DNA from: Lentimicrobiaceae bacterium
GTDB taxonomy: Bacteria; Bacteroidota; Bacteroidia; Bacteroidales; F082
NCBI GenBank assembly: GCA_015061335.1
Contig: SUWT01000005.1
Coordinates: 1 to 64,000 of the forward strand
Reading direction: 5' to 3'
Length of the DNA: 64,000 bases
Positions 62,778-64,000 of this stretch are shown here, piece after piece; within the stretch, counting starts at the first letter, position 1; each line of letters starts with the position of its first letter. The notes under the pieces were generated by a model that saw only the letters and a list, made by a program, of their open reading frames with translations, was not told the origin of the DNA and did no database searches. The translations under genes and the position numbers were made by a program.

Positions 62778-63917
62778 TTCTTTAACCACTATATTACCTT
62801 TGCCATCAATGATATAACCGCTATAATTAGCCGACTGAACATTAAATAGATCCTTGTTAAACATATCGATACTAATATAAATCGCAGGTGTCACGATTTC
62901 GTTTGTTTTGACATTATAAATGCCATAATAGCCATTGATACAATATCTCATAAACTCATCAGACAGCACATATACCTCATCAGCGTCACTATTATAATTG
63001 GCGATATATTCCATTTTAACAATATAATCATACATAAAAGGAATTATCACATTACCATCATGATCTATTTTCCACTTTCGATGATCCTTAGTTAAGATAA
63101 AGCCATCAGACTCTTTTATAATATCGTCATATTCAGTTGGAAGTACGACTTCCATTTTTGAGTTTATATAACCCACTTTGCCATCCTCTCCTATCACATA
63201 GAAATCATCTCTACCCCAATTTTTATTAATGTAAGCGTATATAGGTTCTATTCTCCACTCACCAGATTTATCTATAACACCTTGAAGGCCACTACTATCT
63301 ATCATATAACAATAACCATTATGGAATGCATAGTCTATTTGATCAAAGTCATAATTCCTTTTATAATAACCAAATTTAAAAGGAATGACAATTTCATTTT
63401 TCTTATTTATAAAACCTATTTTTCCATCTTTTTTTACTGCTGCCAGACCATCGGAGAACACCCATGCAGCCTCGTATTGAGGTTCGATGACAATTTCACC
63501 TGTGTAGCAATTTAGGAAACCACGTTTATTATCTTTACAGAATACCGTCAGAGAATCGTCATAATCGGGATGATGTGCGGAAAAGAGAATCCATTCGTAC
63601 CTCGGTGTAAGATATTTCTCGCTAATGTCGGAGTACAATCTAGCACCTTTATGAAATGTATGAACGCTAGTCTCGTCAGTAAGATAATGTTCCCAATGAG
63701 AATTGTATGAGTTGATGAATCTTTTGACATTACAAAGGTCATCGCTAACAAGGAACAGTGCTATAGCACTGATTAATAGCACTTTAACCCAAGTCCTACG
63801 TTTTTTCCACCATTCTTTTATTTTACGCCACAACCAAATAATTATGGTTATCGGAGTTGTTATTATCAAACTTATCAGTTCTAATAATGCTTCGAGAAAT
63901 TGTTTAATTGTTTTCAT
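62772..63917 (-). CDS. WG-repeat protein with N-terminal membrane anchor
   Basis: 381 residues. The N-terminal part has a hydrophobic segment (about 16-30), a very basic stretch (RKIKEWWKKRRTW) and a second hydrophobic segment (about 43-57), then about six WG-type repeats (GLAAVKKDGKIGFINKKNEIVIPFKF, GLQGVIDKSGEWRIEPIYA, GYINSKMEVVLPTEYDDI) of beta structure. Such repeats probably bind ligands or partners at the cell envelope, but no function is established. The gene seems to be transcribed alone; the repeat array at 63931-64000 lies upstream of its start. Confidence 0.8.
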   Translation of the reverse strand: MKTIKQFLEALLELISLIITTPITIIIWLWRKIKEWWKKRRTWVKVLLISAIALFLVSDDLCNVKRFINSYNSHWEHYLTDETSVHTFHKGARLYSDISEKYLTPRYEWILFSAHHPDYDDSLTVFCKDNKRGFLNCYTGEIVIEPQYEAAWVFSDGLAAVKKDGKIGFINKKNEIVIPFKFGYYKRNYDFDQIDYAFHNGYCYMIDSSGLQGVIDKSGEWRIEPIYAYINKNWGRDDFYVIGEDGKVGYINSKMEVVLPTEYDDIIKESDGFILTKDHRKWKIDHDGNVIIPFMYDYIVKMEYIANYNSDADEVYVLSDEFMRYCINGYYGIYNVKTNEIVTPAIYISIDMFNKDLFNVQSANYSGYIIDGKGNIVVKEL

Positions 63918-63930
63918 TATATTTAATTTT

Positions 63931-64000
63931 GGTCAACAGTAAACAGACAACGGTCAACGGTTGAGAAGGTTAATTATTTGTTTTGCATTGAGCTATGAGC
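63931..64000. repeat. 7-bp repeat array at right edge
   Basis: Heptads ggtcaac, agtaaac, agacaac, ggtcaac, ggttgag (63931-63965) match the type at 616-671 and 1666-1700; the last bases (ttgagctatgagc) match the type at 44996-45016. The array runs to the window edge. Confidence 0.75.

Overview
The window is a chromosomal segment of a low-GC Bacteroidota bacterium, most likely in or near the order Bacteroidales. Four things point there: a type IX secretion/gliding core (PorP-GldK-GldL-GldM-GldN, plus PorW/SprE-like and PorZ-like proteins); promoters of the Bacteroidota type (TAnnTTTG about 7 bases upstream of transcription start) before many genes; the gene run pheT / sigma-54 activator / lptE / secG / groES-groEL; and a short glucose-6-phosphate isomerase with a divided ATP synthase operon. 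There is no rRNA, CRISPR array, prophage or transposase. The content is almost all housekeeping.

Layout. 1-5.1 kb: the 5' tip of an exported protein, an aldehyde dehydrogenase, a metal-efflux permease and a DEAD-box helicase. 5.1-7.1 kb: a beta-lactamase-fold lipoprotein convergent with an OmpR-type response regulator. 7.4-9.6 kb: a candidate small RNA and groES-groEL. 9.7-15 kb: secG, a conserved unknown, lptE, a sigma-54 activator and pheT. 15.3-18.6 kb: peroxiredoxin, thioredoxin and recG. 18.7-24.5 kb: the type IX secretion core. 24.6-29.2 kb: rseP, an M23 peptidase, an acyltransferase and dnaX. 29.4-37.7 kb (plus strand): porW, bactofilin, an AtpI-like membrane protein, folE, a Bax-inhibitor-1 protein, fabD, an S41 protease, yceD and rpmF, followed by four T-tailed hairpins. 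38-42.8 kb: PHP phosphatase, U32 protein, pgi and an rRNA methyltransferase. 43-44.5 kb: a lone YhcG-type nuclease with a possible decayed reading frame behind it, the only clearly accessory spot. 44.5-47.3 kb: hldE C-domain, a flippase-like protein, panD and panC. 47.4-50.6 kb: tRNA-Arg, porZ-like gene and recO. 50.6-55.9 kb: atpBEFHAG, without atpD or atpC. 56-64 kb: viroplasmin-RNase H, a zinc-ribbon unknown, tcdA, tatD, a phosphatase, gpmA, a polysaccharide deacetylase, an Ig-like lipoprotein and a WG-repeat protein.

The most interesting structure is non-coding. Degenerate 7-bp tandem repeats occupy about ten gaps between genes, often starting at a stop codon, and one array lies in frame inside the aldehyde dehydrogenase. 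A second family, palindromes built on GAGACGCAT, shows a compensatory base change between copies. A self-contained unit (promoter, nested hairpins, terminator) convergent with groEL looks like a small RNA. A perfect 14-bp hairpin separates atpE from atpF inside the ATP synthase operon. Two genes have promoter boxes placed so that their mRNAs would begin at the start codon. No clearly new multi-gene system was found.
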